In this document: positions 32,601 through 47,600 of the stretch, piece by piece
How the letters are laid out: each line of letters opens with the position of its first letter
Position numbering within the stretch: position 1 is the first letter of the stretch
From: Strigops habroptila
Lineage: Eukaryota; Chordata; Aves; Psittaciformes; Psittacidae
DNA length: 64,000 bases
Assembly: GCF_004027225.2 (NCBI RefSeq)
Contig: NC_044297.2
Span: forward strand, 5,166,047 to 5,230,046
Direction of reading: 5' to 3'
Program-made: the position numbers and the translations under genes
Notes under the pieces: generated by a model
What the model was told of the DNA's origin: nothing
Seen by the model: the letters and a program-made list of their open reading frames with translations, nothing else
The model's database searches: none

Positions 32601-35600
32601 CACAAATCTCTACTGCAGAGATCTGCAGTGACCATTTTTATTTACTCTGTCAGGAAGAACAAGTAGAAGACCACAAGACAGAGGGTAACAAATAAAGTGT
32701 GGATGGAAAGCTACAAAAAAATTAAGGTGCAAAAATAAAACCCTACATTATAGCCATCCACTGCAATTCCACAGCTAGCTTTACATTAGACATGAGGCAC
32801 AAGTTCTTCCCTGTGAGGGTGCTGAGGCGCTGGCACAGACTTTTCCCAGAGAAGCTGTGGCTGCCCCATCCCTGGCAGTGTTCAAGGCCAGGTTGGACAC
32901 AGGGGCTTGGAGCAATCTGCTCTAGTGGAAGGTGTCCCTGCACAGGGCAGGGGTTGGAGCTGGGGGAGCTTTAAGGTCCCTCCAACACAAACCATTCCGG
33001 GGTTCTGTGAGTCTAGGCAAGACGCTGACCAAGTACTCGCACTCTCACTCTGCTCTTCTCACTACCCAGCAGATGAGGTGGTTCAGGAATCTGTTCCACG
33101 CAGAGTGCTCCTGCTCCAGCCGAACATCTGGGCCACTCTTCCCCCATCCTGAGGTTCAAGTGCTCTGCACACCCAACAGCTCTTCTAAAAGGATATCCAA
33201 TGGAGAGGTCATTGAGCAGCTGCAGCGTCTTGGAGGTGATAGGCTCGCACCGACCCCAGTACTTCAAGTTGGTGATGCTAGGGAAGAGGACAACAGGGAT
33301 GATCAGAGGGGTTTGCTTGGCTTCCCCTTTGCTGTGCGGCGGATTCTTCAGTTTAAGAGTCACCCAACATCATCAGCTCCACCCTCCACCGAGACCACAG
33401 ACATCACAAGCCACAAAATATTGGTATAAAATTACTGTACTTACATTTGGTTGACTAGAAAATTATCCTTCAGATAATCTTCACTACTTGGGTCCCAAGC
33501 TACACTGGCCCATACCCAGGCCCTTGGAATTCTGTGGCACTCCAGGGCTGGTTTCTGCAGCAAGGGTAAGAGAATTCTGCGGCAGTGACTACATGCAGAC
33601 GTATGCAATTCTGCACCTGCACCATCCACTGTCAGCTGCAGAATTCTAGTAGCCCTTGCTTCTTCCAGGAGAGCCATTTCACCCCTTGGGGACAACGCAT
33701 CACCCCCATGCACGTAAAGATCGGGGTGATGCTACAGAAGTTGAGGGGAGCTAGTGGCTGCACCTCACCAGGCACATGGCACTGGGTGTCAGCACTGGAG
33801 CTACTGAATTGGTTCAAAAACACTAATGGAGGCTGCTGAAGACATGACAAAAAGCCAGTGGACAGGTTTGGTCTAGAGAGCTGCCAAGAACAGGCCAAAT
33901 AAGCGCCTAGCAGAGTGGAGGAGTTTTAAGGAAAGGACCTGCACTACTCTGGGACTGAAGAGCAGTTTGAAGGAGCAGTCCCCTCCCCAGAACTTTCGTG
34001 GCTGGTGATTGCCAGTAGTCAAGTGATAGGGCCTGAGTGCTTGAGGCTGTCCCCTCTCTGACTGGTTTTACTGAGCAGACACTGGAAAGAGAATCCATTC
34101 TCCTGGTGCACAGCTTATTGTGGTGTCTCCACGGTGGTTAAATCAATCCTGGACATTGCGCGGGACTCAGGCCCTGACAAAAGCCCGCATTCTCTCCAGT
34201 AACCAGGTGTTACTAGGTTTAGACTGAACAACACTCCCTCATTCGCCAGTTTTCCTGGTTATACCTTCAAACAAACCCTGGAATCTCTGATGCCTGCAAG
34301 CAGGAGCACTTACATTTTTCCTATGAAGACGCTCAGGACCATGGTCTCATCATTCAGCCCCAGGACCTCTGAGAGGCGGCGGTAGAGCTGGAGGGGGGAA
34401 ACAACACCAATTAAAAGCTGTCAAGAAAACAAGTTCTGATCAAAGGTTGTTCTTCTCTTGTCCTCCCTTTGCAGCACACATGCCTGGGGGGGGTGCACAT
34501 CTGGGCCTTCCCAGATCACAAGCTTCTCTGTGTGTTGTCTGATCTAATCCAGACCAATACTCGCCCTCATCACTGCTACCTCTTCATATCACTAGTCATA
34601 GCAGGTTCAGGTACTGTACATAGATGCTGGAGCACTTACTTTTCCTAAGGAAAGGGGATATAACTGTGCTCCTCCATCTGCAGCTACATGCAGTATCGTA
34701 GTGTATTTGTCTGGAACTCTAAGCCCTTTATCACATCACTGCTCCAAAGTCTCTGGGGTGGGGAAGGAAAGCCATATGTTACTGGGAAGGAAGAGAACCT
34801 GATTCTGCGGTGATGATGCTCCTATTCTTTACATGTTCTTTATTTAAAAAGGGTATTTTGCATCTCTAAAGAGACACCAAGGCAAAGTCCAGTACATCTA
34901 CAATTGCCTTATGATGAAGAGAATGGATATCTATCTACACTTTGGAGTTGAGGAAGCAAGGCAAAGACGCTAAGCTAAGGTTCCTCATGGGTGTGTGAGG
35001 TGGTGCAACCCACACGCTTTCACAGGTATCATTTGGAGTCACAGCAGAAACCCAGCAAGTCACAAAAGTGAATCCAGGTCTCAAGTTCCAGGTTACTGTC
35101 ACAGTCACTGGCTCCTTCCTGACACATACAGAGCAGGGTAGTTCAAAACCAGCTCAGAGTTTGCAAAGTTAACACTGGACATGCATCTAAACCAGCCAGC
35201 ACAGGTCTGGAGTGTTTGCAGCTAGAAAGAGGAGAAAATAAATAATGCCGCTTGCTCTCATTTTAAAAGGGCAGCTATTACTGGACTTTGCATCACCACA
35301 GAGGTGCAGCCAAGAGGACTGATTACCTTGGAAGACTTCTGCACCTGATCTCCAATGTAGATCTTGCGGAACTGCTCGAAGAAGCTCAGCATGGCAAGCT
35401 CCAGCTTCTCATTCCCTGCCTGCGCCAGGCGAGAGTCCGTCAGGTTCATCAGCTGCAGCACCCTGCAGAGAGGGGAAAAGCACACCTTGCAGATGGACAC
35501 AGGGAGAAAGGAGGGATTTCTGCTGTTTCCAGGCTGTGTGCAACAGTATCTGTTACCTGCTGTGGGCATTGTGGGCCAAGAACTGATAAAACTGGGAAAA

Positions 35601-38600
35601 AACCTCTCCCTAGGGCACATTCCTCTTCAGGGCAAGGCCATCGTAAGGATTCCATATCCCTTTTAACAGGGATGCAAGGCCTTGGGTTTAATTTGCCACA
35701 GAAGTGAGTTTCAGGTGCTTTGGAGCACTGACCCATGACTGGGCCATCATGCTCTCAAAGCCACCCGAGAAAAGCGCTCCCCTCACAAGAGCCAGACTCT
35801 AAATGACAACGTTCAGCAGAAGCACTGCTGTGACCTGTGCACAGTGAGCAGGCCTTGCTGGCAAGGAAAGGGTGAAAGGATTTTAGGTAACATACTCAGC
35901 AGAGCAGGGGAGCAAAAGCAACAAGATTCTTTTCGGCAAGTGCCACAAAGCACAAAGTGGGAAACGATAAAACATAAACAGACTTCTCTGAACACCTCTC
36001 GTATACGCTGGCTCTAAAGAAGCTGAAATATATGCAGGATCTCACCATTTCCCCTTCAGTAACTCATCAGCTACATGGGAAGCCAGGGCTTGACGTTATC
36101 CATTGGCTCACCAACAGGCCAGCTTCCATACATTCCCAGTTACATCCTTTTCCTACCCTAGCTTCCAAGAGGAGCAATTTGGCTCTGGAGCAGAAGGCAG
36201 TCAGTGTGACTCAAGGTCGTTCTACGTGTTCTCACAGCCACCAAATAAAGCTTGCACTGGAGAGGATTTACAATCCCAAAGATCCAGCATGGGTTAGATG
36301 ATGTGTTAAAGCTATAGGAGAACTACAATATTCACAGTATTTATGGACAAATCCCACTTTGGATCATTAACTAGGAAAAAGACTTTTCCCCCCACCCCAG
36401 CAAATAACCATCATGCATTTAGCTCTACTTCAATGCATGCAGTTAAGCCTGGTGTAATCCCCCTCTCACATGCTCTTCCCCTCTCATTCTCTTTCTTATG
36501 ACCCACATCTCCCAGTTTAGCCCAGCCACAGCAGAAGGCTGCTGAGTGGCTCCAGCTAGCGCCCCAGTCTCTTCCTTCAGGATGGCCAATTCCACACTTG
36601 CTCAGTGACAAGAGGGGAAGAACATGGTAGCAGCTTCAGGAGAGCAATTCTTTTGTGGATTTCAGTGGTGGTGCAGCTAGGAAAGAGCATCCCTACCGAC
36701 AGACCAACTCGCCATCCATCGCATCTTGCTCATCTGTGCTGGCGAAGGAGACCCTGCCACCGATCACTGCTCCAATGATATAGACGAGCCACGTCAGGCG
36801 CCCTGCAACCAACAGACACATCACAACCAGCGCATCACACGGAGGACATGTGCATTTTGTCCAGGCAAAGACAGGATTCAGAGAGAGGATCTTTCTGCTT
36901 TCGTGCCCATCTATACCCAAATTACTCCGTTTTCCACTTGCAGGCACGGCTTTGCTAGAAAGGAAACAAGAACACGAGGTCTGCCTGGAAGACTTCATTA
37001 CTTCAAGCTATTCCACTGCAGAAAGCCACTCGTAAAACTGTTCAGTGTGTTTCAACATGTGCAGATACCAGCAGGCAGCGTTTATTCTTTCAAGGATGTG
37101 TGGCTGGTGGAGAAGACAACATCATGTGGAGCTTTGCCCACACACAAAAGGAAATAAAGCGCTGTGTTAGATCAGACAATACTGCTTCAGAGGAACAGTT
37201 TCCACACCTGTGCTGATGTGCTTAACTCCTCCTGGGAAGAGGAAGCCAGCTATGTCATTAGAGAAGGGGCATAACACAGCTAGACCTGAACCTCCAAGGG
37301 AACTGTTTCTTTACGACCAGTATTAAGCAATTCCCAAACCAACCAGCCAGGCAAGTACAAAACCTGGGTGCTGAATGCACCCAACGCTGTGGACAGTCTC
37401 CTTCATCCTTCAGACACTGGCACCAGCTGAAAACCCCACTCCCAGTTACTCATTACCAACAACCAGTTGGAGGTTTGTGTCTCACACTCAATGGGGAGGT
37501 TCAAATGAGCAGTCCACATCCTGCCTCTGACAAAAGAGGGATGGGGCCAGGCAGTGCTGACCACCTCTGAATGGGGGAACACCCTCAGAACTAGTCTCTG
37601 AAAGCCTGGGGAAGGACATATGCTACCTTTCCCCCCAAAAAAGGAATGGAGTCACTTGTAGGACAGCAATATCTTCAGCAGCAATGTTGTGTCTGTCTAC
37701 AGCCAAAAATACTCTACACCTTAGGAGCACCACCCTGTTTGTGAGATCTGCCTCCCATCTTTGGGTGCAGGGCTTTCACTGTGAGTGCAGGCTTCTGCCA
37801 TGGTACTCGGGACAACAGGCAACCTACTGCAAGCTCACAGGCCACATTTCTCAAACACGCTCACCTTCTTGTACAGCAACGTCCATGGGGCTGGCGGTGG
37901 CACTCTGCAGCAGCTCCTGGTAGGACTGGGCTGACTGGTCAAAGAGCTGCACGAGCAGAGCACAGGTCTTCTCGTACTCACACCGGCCAATGGTGGACAG
38001 TTGATCTAGCTGCTGTTGTACAAGGCCAGTGTCATCCAGTGGATCCTCCAAACCATCCCTAAGCAGCAAGAAAGCAGATTAGAAAAGGACTTCAACTGTA
38101 GAGGTAGCCTAACCCATACAGAGGAGGACTTGGGGTGCTGGGTGAGGAGAAGCTGCCCATGACCTGGCTTCAGTGGGCGCTTAGCCCCCAAAACAAGAGG
38201 GACATGGAGCTGCTGGAACAAGTCCAGAGGAGGCCCCGGAGCTGCTGCGAGGGCTGGAGCAGCTCTGCTCTGGAGCCAGGCTGAGAGAGCTGGGCTGGGG
38301 CAGCCTGGAAAGGAGAGGGCTCCTTAAGGGGAGACCTTAGAGCAGCCCCAGTGCCTAAAGGGGCTCCAGGAAACCTGGAGAGGGGCTTTGGACAAGGGCC
38401 TGTAGGGACAGGCCAAGGGGAATGGCTTTAACCTGCCAGAGGGGAGACTGAGATGAGCTCTGAGGCAGAAGCTCTTCCCTGTGAGGGTGCTGAGGCGCTG
38501 GCACAGGGTGCCCAGAGAAGCTGTGGTTGCCCCATCCCTGGCAGTGTTCAAGGCCAGGTTGGACACAGGGGCTTGGAGCAACCTGCTCTAGTGGAAGGTG

Positions 38601-41600
38601 TCCCTGCCCGTGGCAGGGGGTTGGAGCTGGATGAGCTTTAAGGTCTCTTCCAACACATAAGCTTATTTCTATCATGTAGAAGATGCTTTCTCAGCCCTAC
38701 AACAATTCCGATGACTCAAGTCTCTGCCTCTGCTGTTTGCCAGGATGAAGAGCTGCATCAACCGATCCAATCATCTGACTGTTACTGTGGCCATAAATCA
38801 GCACAGCAGTGGCTCAGGTGGAAAGGCCATTAGGACCTGGGATGAGTAAGCTCTTCTTACATCTTTAACATTCACCCAGGTCTTTGAACAGAATGTGCAG
38901 TGCCAACAACAAGGTCTCTCTCTGGTTGTCTTTGTCTAACAAAGCTGCCCATCTTTCTCCATGTTTTATTGCTGTTTCCCCTAAGTACACAAACCTCAAC
39001 AATAAGTTTATTGCAAACTCCAGAACCAGCTAACCCTGTTGTTCCTCCCTTCCATTGCCAGACATCTAAAAAGGGATAAGCTGGTCAGTCTTCCTGAGGA
39101 GAGGCATTATTTTACTCTATTTGATCATGTGTCATCAAACACAAACACACACAAGGTGGAATTCATCCCACACAAATTCAGGCACTGAAGAGTCCTGTAG
39201 GCTGCACTTACACTCACAGGGGAAAAAAAAAAAAGACGACACTTTTAGGTATAATTTTGCCATGCTACAGCAGAGATCTAACAACTGACTCACACTTTGT
39301 GTACATATTCCTCTCTGCTATGATGGCAGTGTAAATGGTATGCTGCAGATGTTTGATAACAGGTAAGATGAGTTCTACACATAACCAGAGACCACTCAGA
39401 TCAATCTCAGCCATCTGAGACTGAGCAAGGTCTCAAAAACCCCAGCTTAAACCAAGCACTTCTTTTTCATAAGAGGCAGAATATGCAGTTTAGGGGAACC
39501 AGCCTTAGGAACCAGCGGTGACTCACAGAACTTCCTGCAGTCATGCCCATTTCTAAACAAGAATTCGGAATGGAAACACACTGGAGCCTGCTGTGTTAGC
39601 CTGGTGCTGGCAGGCAGACTGCTGCCACCCCTCTGCTCTGCGTACCTCAGGATGATGTGCACAGACTCCAGCCGGGATGTGATGTAAGCTTTTGTGACTT
39701 CTGGGGTGTATGTTTCCAGCATGTGAGGCTCTGTGGCTTTAACGTAGGGCACTGACGCAGCCAGGCGCTGCCACAGGCTCAGCAGATAGTGAACGCTGTT
39801 CGGGGCAAACTCCCAGTGCTGCAGGAGAAAGAGAGAGGGCGAGGAAAGCAGGGGGGAGAGGGTGAGAAAGGCAGGGGGGAGAGGGCGAGGAAGGCAGGGG
39901 GGAGAGGGCGAGGAAGGCAGGGGGGACAGGGCGAGGAAGGCAGGGGGGACAGGGCGACGAAGGCAGGGGGACAGGGCGACGAAGGCAGGGGGGACAGGGC
40001 GACGAAGGCAGGGGGGACAGGGCGACGAAGGCAGGGGGGACAGGGCGACGAAGGCAGGGGGGACAGGGCAACGAAGGCAGGGGGGACAGGGCAACGAAGG
40101 CAGGGGGGACAGGGCGACGAAGGCAGGGGGGACAGGGCGACGAAGGCAGGGGGGACAGGGCGACGAAGGCAGGGGGGACAGGGCGACGAAGGCAGGGGGG
40201 ACAGGGCGACGAAGGCAGGGGGGACAGGGCGACGAAGGCAGGGGGGACAGGGCAACGAAGGCGGGGGGGACAGGGCGACGAAGGCGGGGGGACAGGGCGA
40301 CGAAGGCAGGGGGGACAGGGCGACGAAGGCAGGGGGGACAGGGCGACGAAGGCAGGGGGGACAGGGCGACGAAGGCAGGGGGGACAGGGCGACGAAGGCA
40401 GGGGGGACAGGGCGACGAAGGCAGGGGGGACAGGGCGACGAAGGCAGGGGGGACAGGGCGACGAAGGCAGGGGGGACAGGGCGACGAAGGCAGGGGGGAC
40501 AGGGCGACGAAGGCAGGGGGGACAGGGCGACGAAGGCAGGGGGGAGAGGGGCCAAGGAAACCAAGTTATGATCTTGGTTCTTTCACCCAGATTATTTGGA
40601 TTCACACAGCATAGATAAGGCAATATCTAGAAGCTTTAATGACGTGGGTGTCAATGTGAGCAATGAATTTCACACCTGCATGCAACAGGCATTACCAGCA
40701 TCCAGTGAACACAGACAGACAATCCTTAGTTCCTGGGCTGTGCAGCTGAGCCAAAGCCTTTGGCCCCAAACTGCTGCTGAGCTCATGCTGTAGCATGCTG
40801 CAAACAGCTCCCCCAGTTGAATATACAGCTTAAAGCTCTTTTCCAGATAAATGTTAAGATTTAAGAGACAAAGGCATTATGCAGGCTATACAGTTTTCTT
40901 GACCGTATTCTGTGCAGGGGTGCAGTTACAAGCTGCATCCACCAGTGGAAAACACAGTGGGAATATGGCATGATATTCATATTACAAGCAACCCCTTCAA
41001 CTGCCTTTTAATAGTGATTGATACATAACTCTAAAAATAAGCCTTATTTAACAAGCTGGGTTCTTTTCCCCCTGCTAGGACATGGGAAGGCTCTGGAGGC
41101 ACAGCAACTCTGCCTTCCCTCACAGCCTGCTCCATTCAGGAGGGATTCAGAGAATCATCAATGCTCCACCACAGGGTTCTGCCAGAGCCTGTGGGGCTTT
41201 GTGGTAAAATAACAGCCAGCAAATTACAGGGCAAAGAACAGGCAAGAGGGTTGTGATTTTGTTTGAAGAGAAGACAAGGGGCACGAACACCCCTCGAGGG
41301 TGAGTAGAACCGCTCTGTACCTGCAGGCTGGTCACGGTGAAGTTGGCAATGAGTCGAATGACCTCGGGGTAGTTCTCCACCTTCACCAGCTCTCCCAGCT
41401 GGTAGTTGCTTTTCAACCGGGCCAGCAACCGGCAGAACTCATGGTAGTTGTTTGGGTCTGACAAACTCTGAGAGGAGAACAAGAGGAGAACAACTGAGAA
41501 ACACTCCCCGGTGCTTGGTAGTCAGCTACAGGAGGTGCAGAGTGATGGTGAAACGGTAGGAAAAGGAAGAGAACAGCAAGATGAGGGTGCTGAGGTGCTG

Positions 41601-44600
41601 GCACAGGGTGCCCAGAGAAGCTGTGGCTGCCCCATCCCTGGCAGTGTTCAAGGCCAGGTTGGACACAGGGGCTTGGAGCAACCTGCTCTAGTGGAAGGTG
41701 TTGGATTAGATGAGCTCTAAGGTCCCTTCCAACCCAAAGCAGTCTGGGATTCTATGTTGCACCCTTTGGCCCAGTGCTACAAGTGGGACACACACATAAG
41801 AAAGTATTTTTGGTGAAAAACCCCCATGATGCTGAGTAAACAGAGACCTGATTCCACTGCCTGCATCCGAATGCTCACCTGGGGGTTTTCCAGTATTCGC
41901 TTCACTCCATCCACGAGATGAGATAAGAACTTTGCTCTCTCTGCATTGTTGAAGAGGGATCTGCGCACAGAGGCTATCTGCACCAGGCAGGACAAAACCT
42001 GGAAGGGGCAGAGAATAGAAAGGGAGGGATCAGAGCAATAAAGCGAACAGCACGTTTCCTTTTCATGACATAAGGAATCATTTCAGTCTGCTGCTCTGCA
42101 CGCTATGTAACAGCTCCTTCTCTTTGCAATGCCGTGTCATCTGGGTATATCAGAGGTGTGTTCCAAACTCTGCTCCCAAAAATGCTGGGATTTCTTCAGA
42201 TGGAGAATACAGATTGCATCAGACTGAAAATACCCCCGGATTGGCAGGGAAAGCTGCTGAACCTAACTCACACTTGGAGAAGTATAGCTGGAGACAGAAT
42301 GAAAGGCAGGAATAAAAATAAACCAAGTTGTTCTCAACCCACCCTCTGGAATTTAAATCCAGAGCGAATTCCCAGGGTGCAGCTGCAGTAGTAACAGGGT
42401 AGTGAATAGGACTTGAAAGAGCAGCAGCAGTCAGCTAGGACTAGCACCCTGCAAGCCTTAACCAGGGGCAAAACCCCATTCCCTCTGACCAGCTCTGACT
42501 GTTCAGTTGCTCAACCTTCCTCTTGCTGGCTCCTGCACTCACTGATCACAGAGGCAGCACAATTAAAGGTGAAATTGCTTCAGATTTTTATTCAGTAACA
42601 AAAATACAAGGAAATCTCACACTGTTACAATCTCTCAGGAATATTTGAGGCTCTAAATTCAGAATTAGTGAGTAACCCTCCAACACCATGAGCAGTGCTG
42701 AGAGTCTCAGAGGAAAAAGTACCTCCGGAGGCCTCTTCCCTCCCTTGCCAAAGGGCATCTCTTCATTGTGGCATCAGTTATGAGAAGTATTTATCAGACA
42801 GAGCAATGTCTGGCAGGCAAGACCTTTTTTTTCCCAAGAAGAACTAATCCAACTTTGAGTTCAGTTGTTCTATTGGCCACTTCATCCAGCTGGGACATGG
42901 CCTAGTTTGAAAGTGTGGAAGCAGAAATGACATTCCTCAGTTGTGCTCCCTACCTACTCGCAGTATGGTTTTAGGATCGACTCAGCAGTGCAGTGGAAAT
43001 AGCATCCCTCAAAAAGGGCTGCCTGGAAGAGTGAGCAGGCAGGTTCTAAGCTATGGAAGGACAAGGCAGTGGGTTGGAAGCAAACAAGCTGCTCTTAGGT
43101 CAAATCTAAACCTGCAGATGCATCAAGATCCAAGCAGCAGCACTGGATCTGTTGTCACTGCAGCACAAGGCAGTGTCATCAGTGCGGAGGCAGCTGTCTG
43201 AAGCCAGCCGAAGGCATTTTAATCAACAGTAGTCTCCCAGATGAATCCTACACACGCTGTCTGGTAGTGGAGTCTGTAAGGGAAACAAACACTGAACTTA
43301 CCAGAGGAGAAAACGAAGGAGGGATGGAATGATAAAGATCAAAAAACAACTGAAGGGTCGAAGAATCCAAGAATGCTGAAAGAGAACAGAGCATTATGCT
43401 GAGAACACCTCCATTTACACACTCCACAGGTGTAAAGCTCAGCTTTCCAACCATGGCATGTGTACTGTCATGTGAAGTACCACTCTAGGAGAACATTCCC
43501 AAGGGATTTGACATTTTTACCCAATTGCCTTTCCTAGAAATAAAGTAAGCCTCCTGGTACTCGCTGCTAAGACAAAATTACAGGGAGATATTTTAAGCAC
43601 ACAATCTGTGAAACTGCCTGCAAAGTGACTGGTGAGAACAGCGAGGATGCTGAGAGCAGGTGCCCAGTCACTTGGTATTGCCATTTCTAAAGCAGACCAA
43701 CCATTTGCTGTTTCCTGAATTGGCAGGTGGAAGACTGGAAGGGCAGAGGGTGTTTTTACAGTTCAAGAGAGCCAACCCCAGCTGGATTGCGTTTGTAATG
43801 GCACTAAGGAAAGGCTGGATTTTACATCCGACATCCTGCATGCCGTTTACTGCAGTACAATAAGGCATGGAGCAGGCCAGCCCTGCTCTCAGCTGCTGTG
43901 GCGTAGATCGTAGCCAGATTACCTGATCTCCAACTGGTTGGGATCTGCACAGTGCAAAGATCATCTGAGGACTCGTCTGTTGATGTGCCAATGAAATCAA
44001 AGTTCAGGCAGTTGTGTGTGAGCTTAAGCAGCTGCATGAGCAGCCCGTGCTGGCTCTCATCGTTCAGGTTCAGGTTCTTCCCAGAAGCCTATAAAAGACA
44101 TGGGATTACAAAAGGGAAAAAGAAATCAAGGTGACAGCTGAGTCTGAGGCAGTAATTTAACTGGAAACAGAACGTGACAATCCTAAGTGTCATACGCCAC
44201 AAGCACCAAACCCAGTGATCACATACTTTCACAGACAGCATGCGTATTAACATGCTTCGTCTTCACAGGAGATGGATAAACAGCACTTTCTTTTTCACTC
44301 AGCTTGTACTGCACAGGAGGAAAACTAGCCAGGCTTGCCAGCATGCAATCATACCACGAGATTCCGGAGATAAGGAAGTTCTTATTAAGGTTAAACACAA
44401 GAATACATTTCCTGCCTGAGGAGCAATTCACAGCAGGGAATCCTGTTGCTCCACCTACCCCTCCTATGGAAATGAGCGCCTTCACTTCTGCTGCACAGAT
44501 GATCTGCACGAGCCCTGCTCTGGTTACGCACTCTGCCATGGGCAGGGAACACAGGGATACTCCCAAGTAACACAAAGAACTCGATGGACATGAAATGCCA

Positions 44601-47600
44601 GGTCATTTCACTGCAGCTGAAATGCAGCATTTGGGTCTGGACTCCAGGGACAGGCCAGCCTGTCTATCCTTTGTATTATCACTCTGTGCTTAAACCAAAC
44701 CAAAAACCCCCAAACTAATAACAGCAAAATAAGCCCCAAAACTGCAGCCCTGATCCAGCTCTGGGGCAACAACACAAGAGGGATGTGGAGCTGCTGGAAC
44801 AAGTCCAGAGGAGGCCCCGGAGCTGCTGCGAGGGCTGGAGCAGCTCTGCTCTGGAGCCAGGCTGAGAGAGCTGGGCTGGGGCAGCCTGGAGAAGAGAAGG
44901 CTCCTGAAGGGGAGACCTTAGAGCAGCTCCAGTGCCTAAAGGGGCTCCAAGAAACCTGGAGAGGGGCTTTGGACAAGGGCCTGTAGGGACAGGCCAAGGG
45001 GAATGGCTTTAACCTGCCAGAGGGGAGACTGAAATGAAGAACAAGCCCAGAACATCACTTTGAGAAGAGCAGCGCTGGTTCCAAGGGAGTTCCATCAGAG
45101 GGAACATCAGCCCAAACCCTGTTGCCCCACATGCAGCCCCAAAAGAGATGCCAAATGACGGTTTCCTTACCTGTTTCAGTAAATTGCATGACAGTGTGAA
45201 AATATCAAATAAAGATGAATCACGGAAGGAAGAGGCTATTTTCCTGTGCTTGGTCAGTGGATGAGTAGTATCCGCCTGAGCAGAGAGAAAACCAGTGCTT
45301 AGACCTGAGGGGCAGAGGTGGAACAAGAACAGCAGGACCTGGTGGCCTGTTAAGCCCTGGGACACCCAGGTCTCCCTCCCCAGAGCAATGTCCCACCAGT
45401 TGGCTACCAGGGGGGTGCACTGTGCGATGGCTCTTCCATGGATAAAATCATATTGCTGATGACAGGACTTTCCACCTACAATACTTACAATGCAGCTTCC
45501 CTGCACCCTGCCTGACAGCAGGGTTGGGTTTACTTTCAAGTTCATTTCAATCTCTTCCAAAGCAGGATCAACAGCACTTCGGTCATTTTAGAAACTCCAA
45601 CACTGCTTTCTAAAGTGCTCCAAACTCCTGAGAGTTAAATCCTACCTGAAGCCCTGGGCAGACACATGGTCAACTCCCAGCAATTCTAATTCCTCTCCTG
45701 AACCTGCACAGATGAGAAGAAACTAGAAGGAGAGTTAACCACTGCCAGCCAGTTTGGACTTTGCTGTATCTATCACAGTAAGCTCCAGTTCTGGACCTCT
45801 CACTGTAGCAGGATAAAAAGCTGAGATGAGATCCAAGAGGCAAATCCACACAAACTGCTTTATAGTGGATAACAAAGTCTCTGGTTGGTTCAACCAGAGG
45901 CGCACAACGTGAAGCTCCATTTTCCTTGTGCTTCTGTTACTACACCTCCGTTAACCTTAACCATGCACCCTTCTCATCCAGCACTGCAAGAGTCAGTGCA
46001 GCTCTAACCACGCAGACTTCACTTCAACATATGAACCATCCCAACAACCCCACGGAGGATGCAAACACTCTTGTCTCTTATATTATAGATGAGAAGGAGA
46101 AGCCCTGCATCACCCAGCAGCTGGTAGCAGATCAGAACTGAACCTAAATTTGTCAGGTGCTCTAATGACTGAATTACCATCCCTCACCTCACGCTATTGG
46201 ATATAAGGCTCTTTAAGGAAATGAGCATTGTTTCCTCTCTCTGTGGTCACTGCAGATCTTACGTGTGTCTGGGCTCATGGTGAATAAGCATTTCTCTTTT
46301 TCTTCACCAGGAGGCCACGTGGTTTCCACCAGTGAAATGCAGCACAGGGGATGCTCAGCACCTTGGGGCAAGCCTGTGCAGTACTCACCAGATGAAAACT
46401 GAGACTTCACAACAGTTACCAGCACTCTGCTTTATTTGTTCTGGGAGCTTATGGAACAAGCGCCTCAGCAAACAGAGCTCGAGGAAATCCAACTCTTGTG
46501 CAATGTAGTTGGAAGTTTCACTAGTTACCAAGAGAAGCCTGAAGAGAAGCCCCAGGAGGGAGTTTTGGGGTGGGTTTTGCTGTGTACACACACAGGACCA
46601 CACTGATGAGTGGGCATGTTGGCACATTTATTATTTTGCAAGTAATGGCAGTTTTAGACTTTCCCAGATGAGTCACCGAATCCAGCCCTGAGCAATCGCT
46701 GGCACAGAGCACATTTAGGAAGGAGTAGTAAACTGTGGCAGGTTTGATAGCCAAGATCCTAGCAAGAGATTTCTGATCAGGCTTTAACTTCATTGCTTAT
46801 TCTAGTATGAACCTGCAGACACTGGAATTGGGATAGGTGCCAGCTTCTGTGCTGACCATCCTCCTGCAAGCAGGAGTGTAGCACTGGACAAAGATGCTGA
46901 TAGAATCATTTCTAGAGGTCATCAGACTGCTTCTATCCCTGGTGCAAGGAGGTGAAGGACCAGCCTCCGTGGAGATGGAGCTGGGGTTGTACAAAAGCCT
47001 GGGCAAGGAGAAGGTCACAGGGTGCCCAGAGAAGCTGTGGCTGCCCCATCCCTGGCAGTGTTCAAGGCCAGCTTGGACACAGGGGCTTGGAGCAACCTGC
47101 TCTAGTGGAAGGTGTCCCTGCCCGGGGCAGGGGGTTGGAACTGGATGAGTTTTAAGGTCCCTTCCAACACAAACCAGTCTGGGATTCCATGATTCTATCT
47201 GGAATTACATCAAAATATGGGAGAAGATGGAAGATGCCAGTGAAACAAAACAGTTCCTCAGGACAGGAGGTTTCAGCATCTCACCACAACAGTGACTGGG
47301 TAAAAATAACAACAAAACAAAAAAGAACACCATTCAACACAACATCCCCACACCAAAACCCCAACCAAACCCCCCGACACCACACAGCAGGACACAACAA
47401 TATGAATGAGAAAATTGGGACACTTACTTCACTGAGGAAGGCTGTAGCACTTACTTGATTAATTTCATTAGTTAGTTGGGACAGGATTGTCACTCCTATG
47501 ATGCAGTGCTCTACACTATCCTGGGGAAGCAAAGGGACAGGGAATGCAGTTAGCAGCGTCAGAGGGTTATGAAGCTTCACCAGCACAGAGAGACCTTTCT

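Noticed and set aside
39739-40623. Long open frames of 215-294 codons on both strands
   Set aside because: They follow from base composition: no T on plus means no stop codon in any plus frame, and no A on minus means none there. The encoded Pro/Ser/Cys or Gly/Asp/Arg repeats are minisatellite translations.
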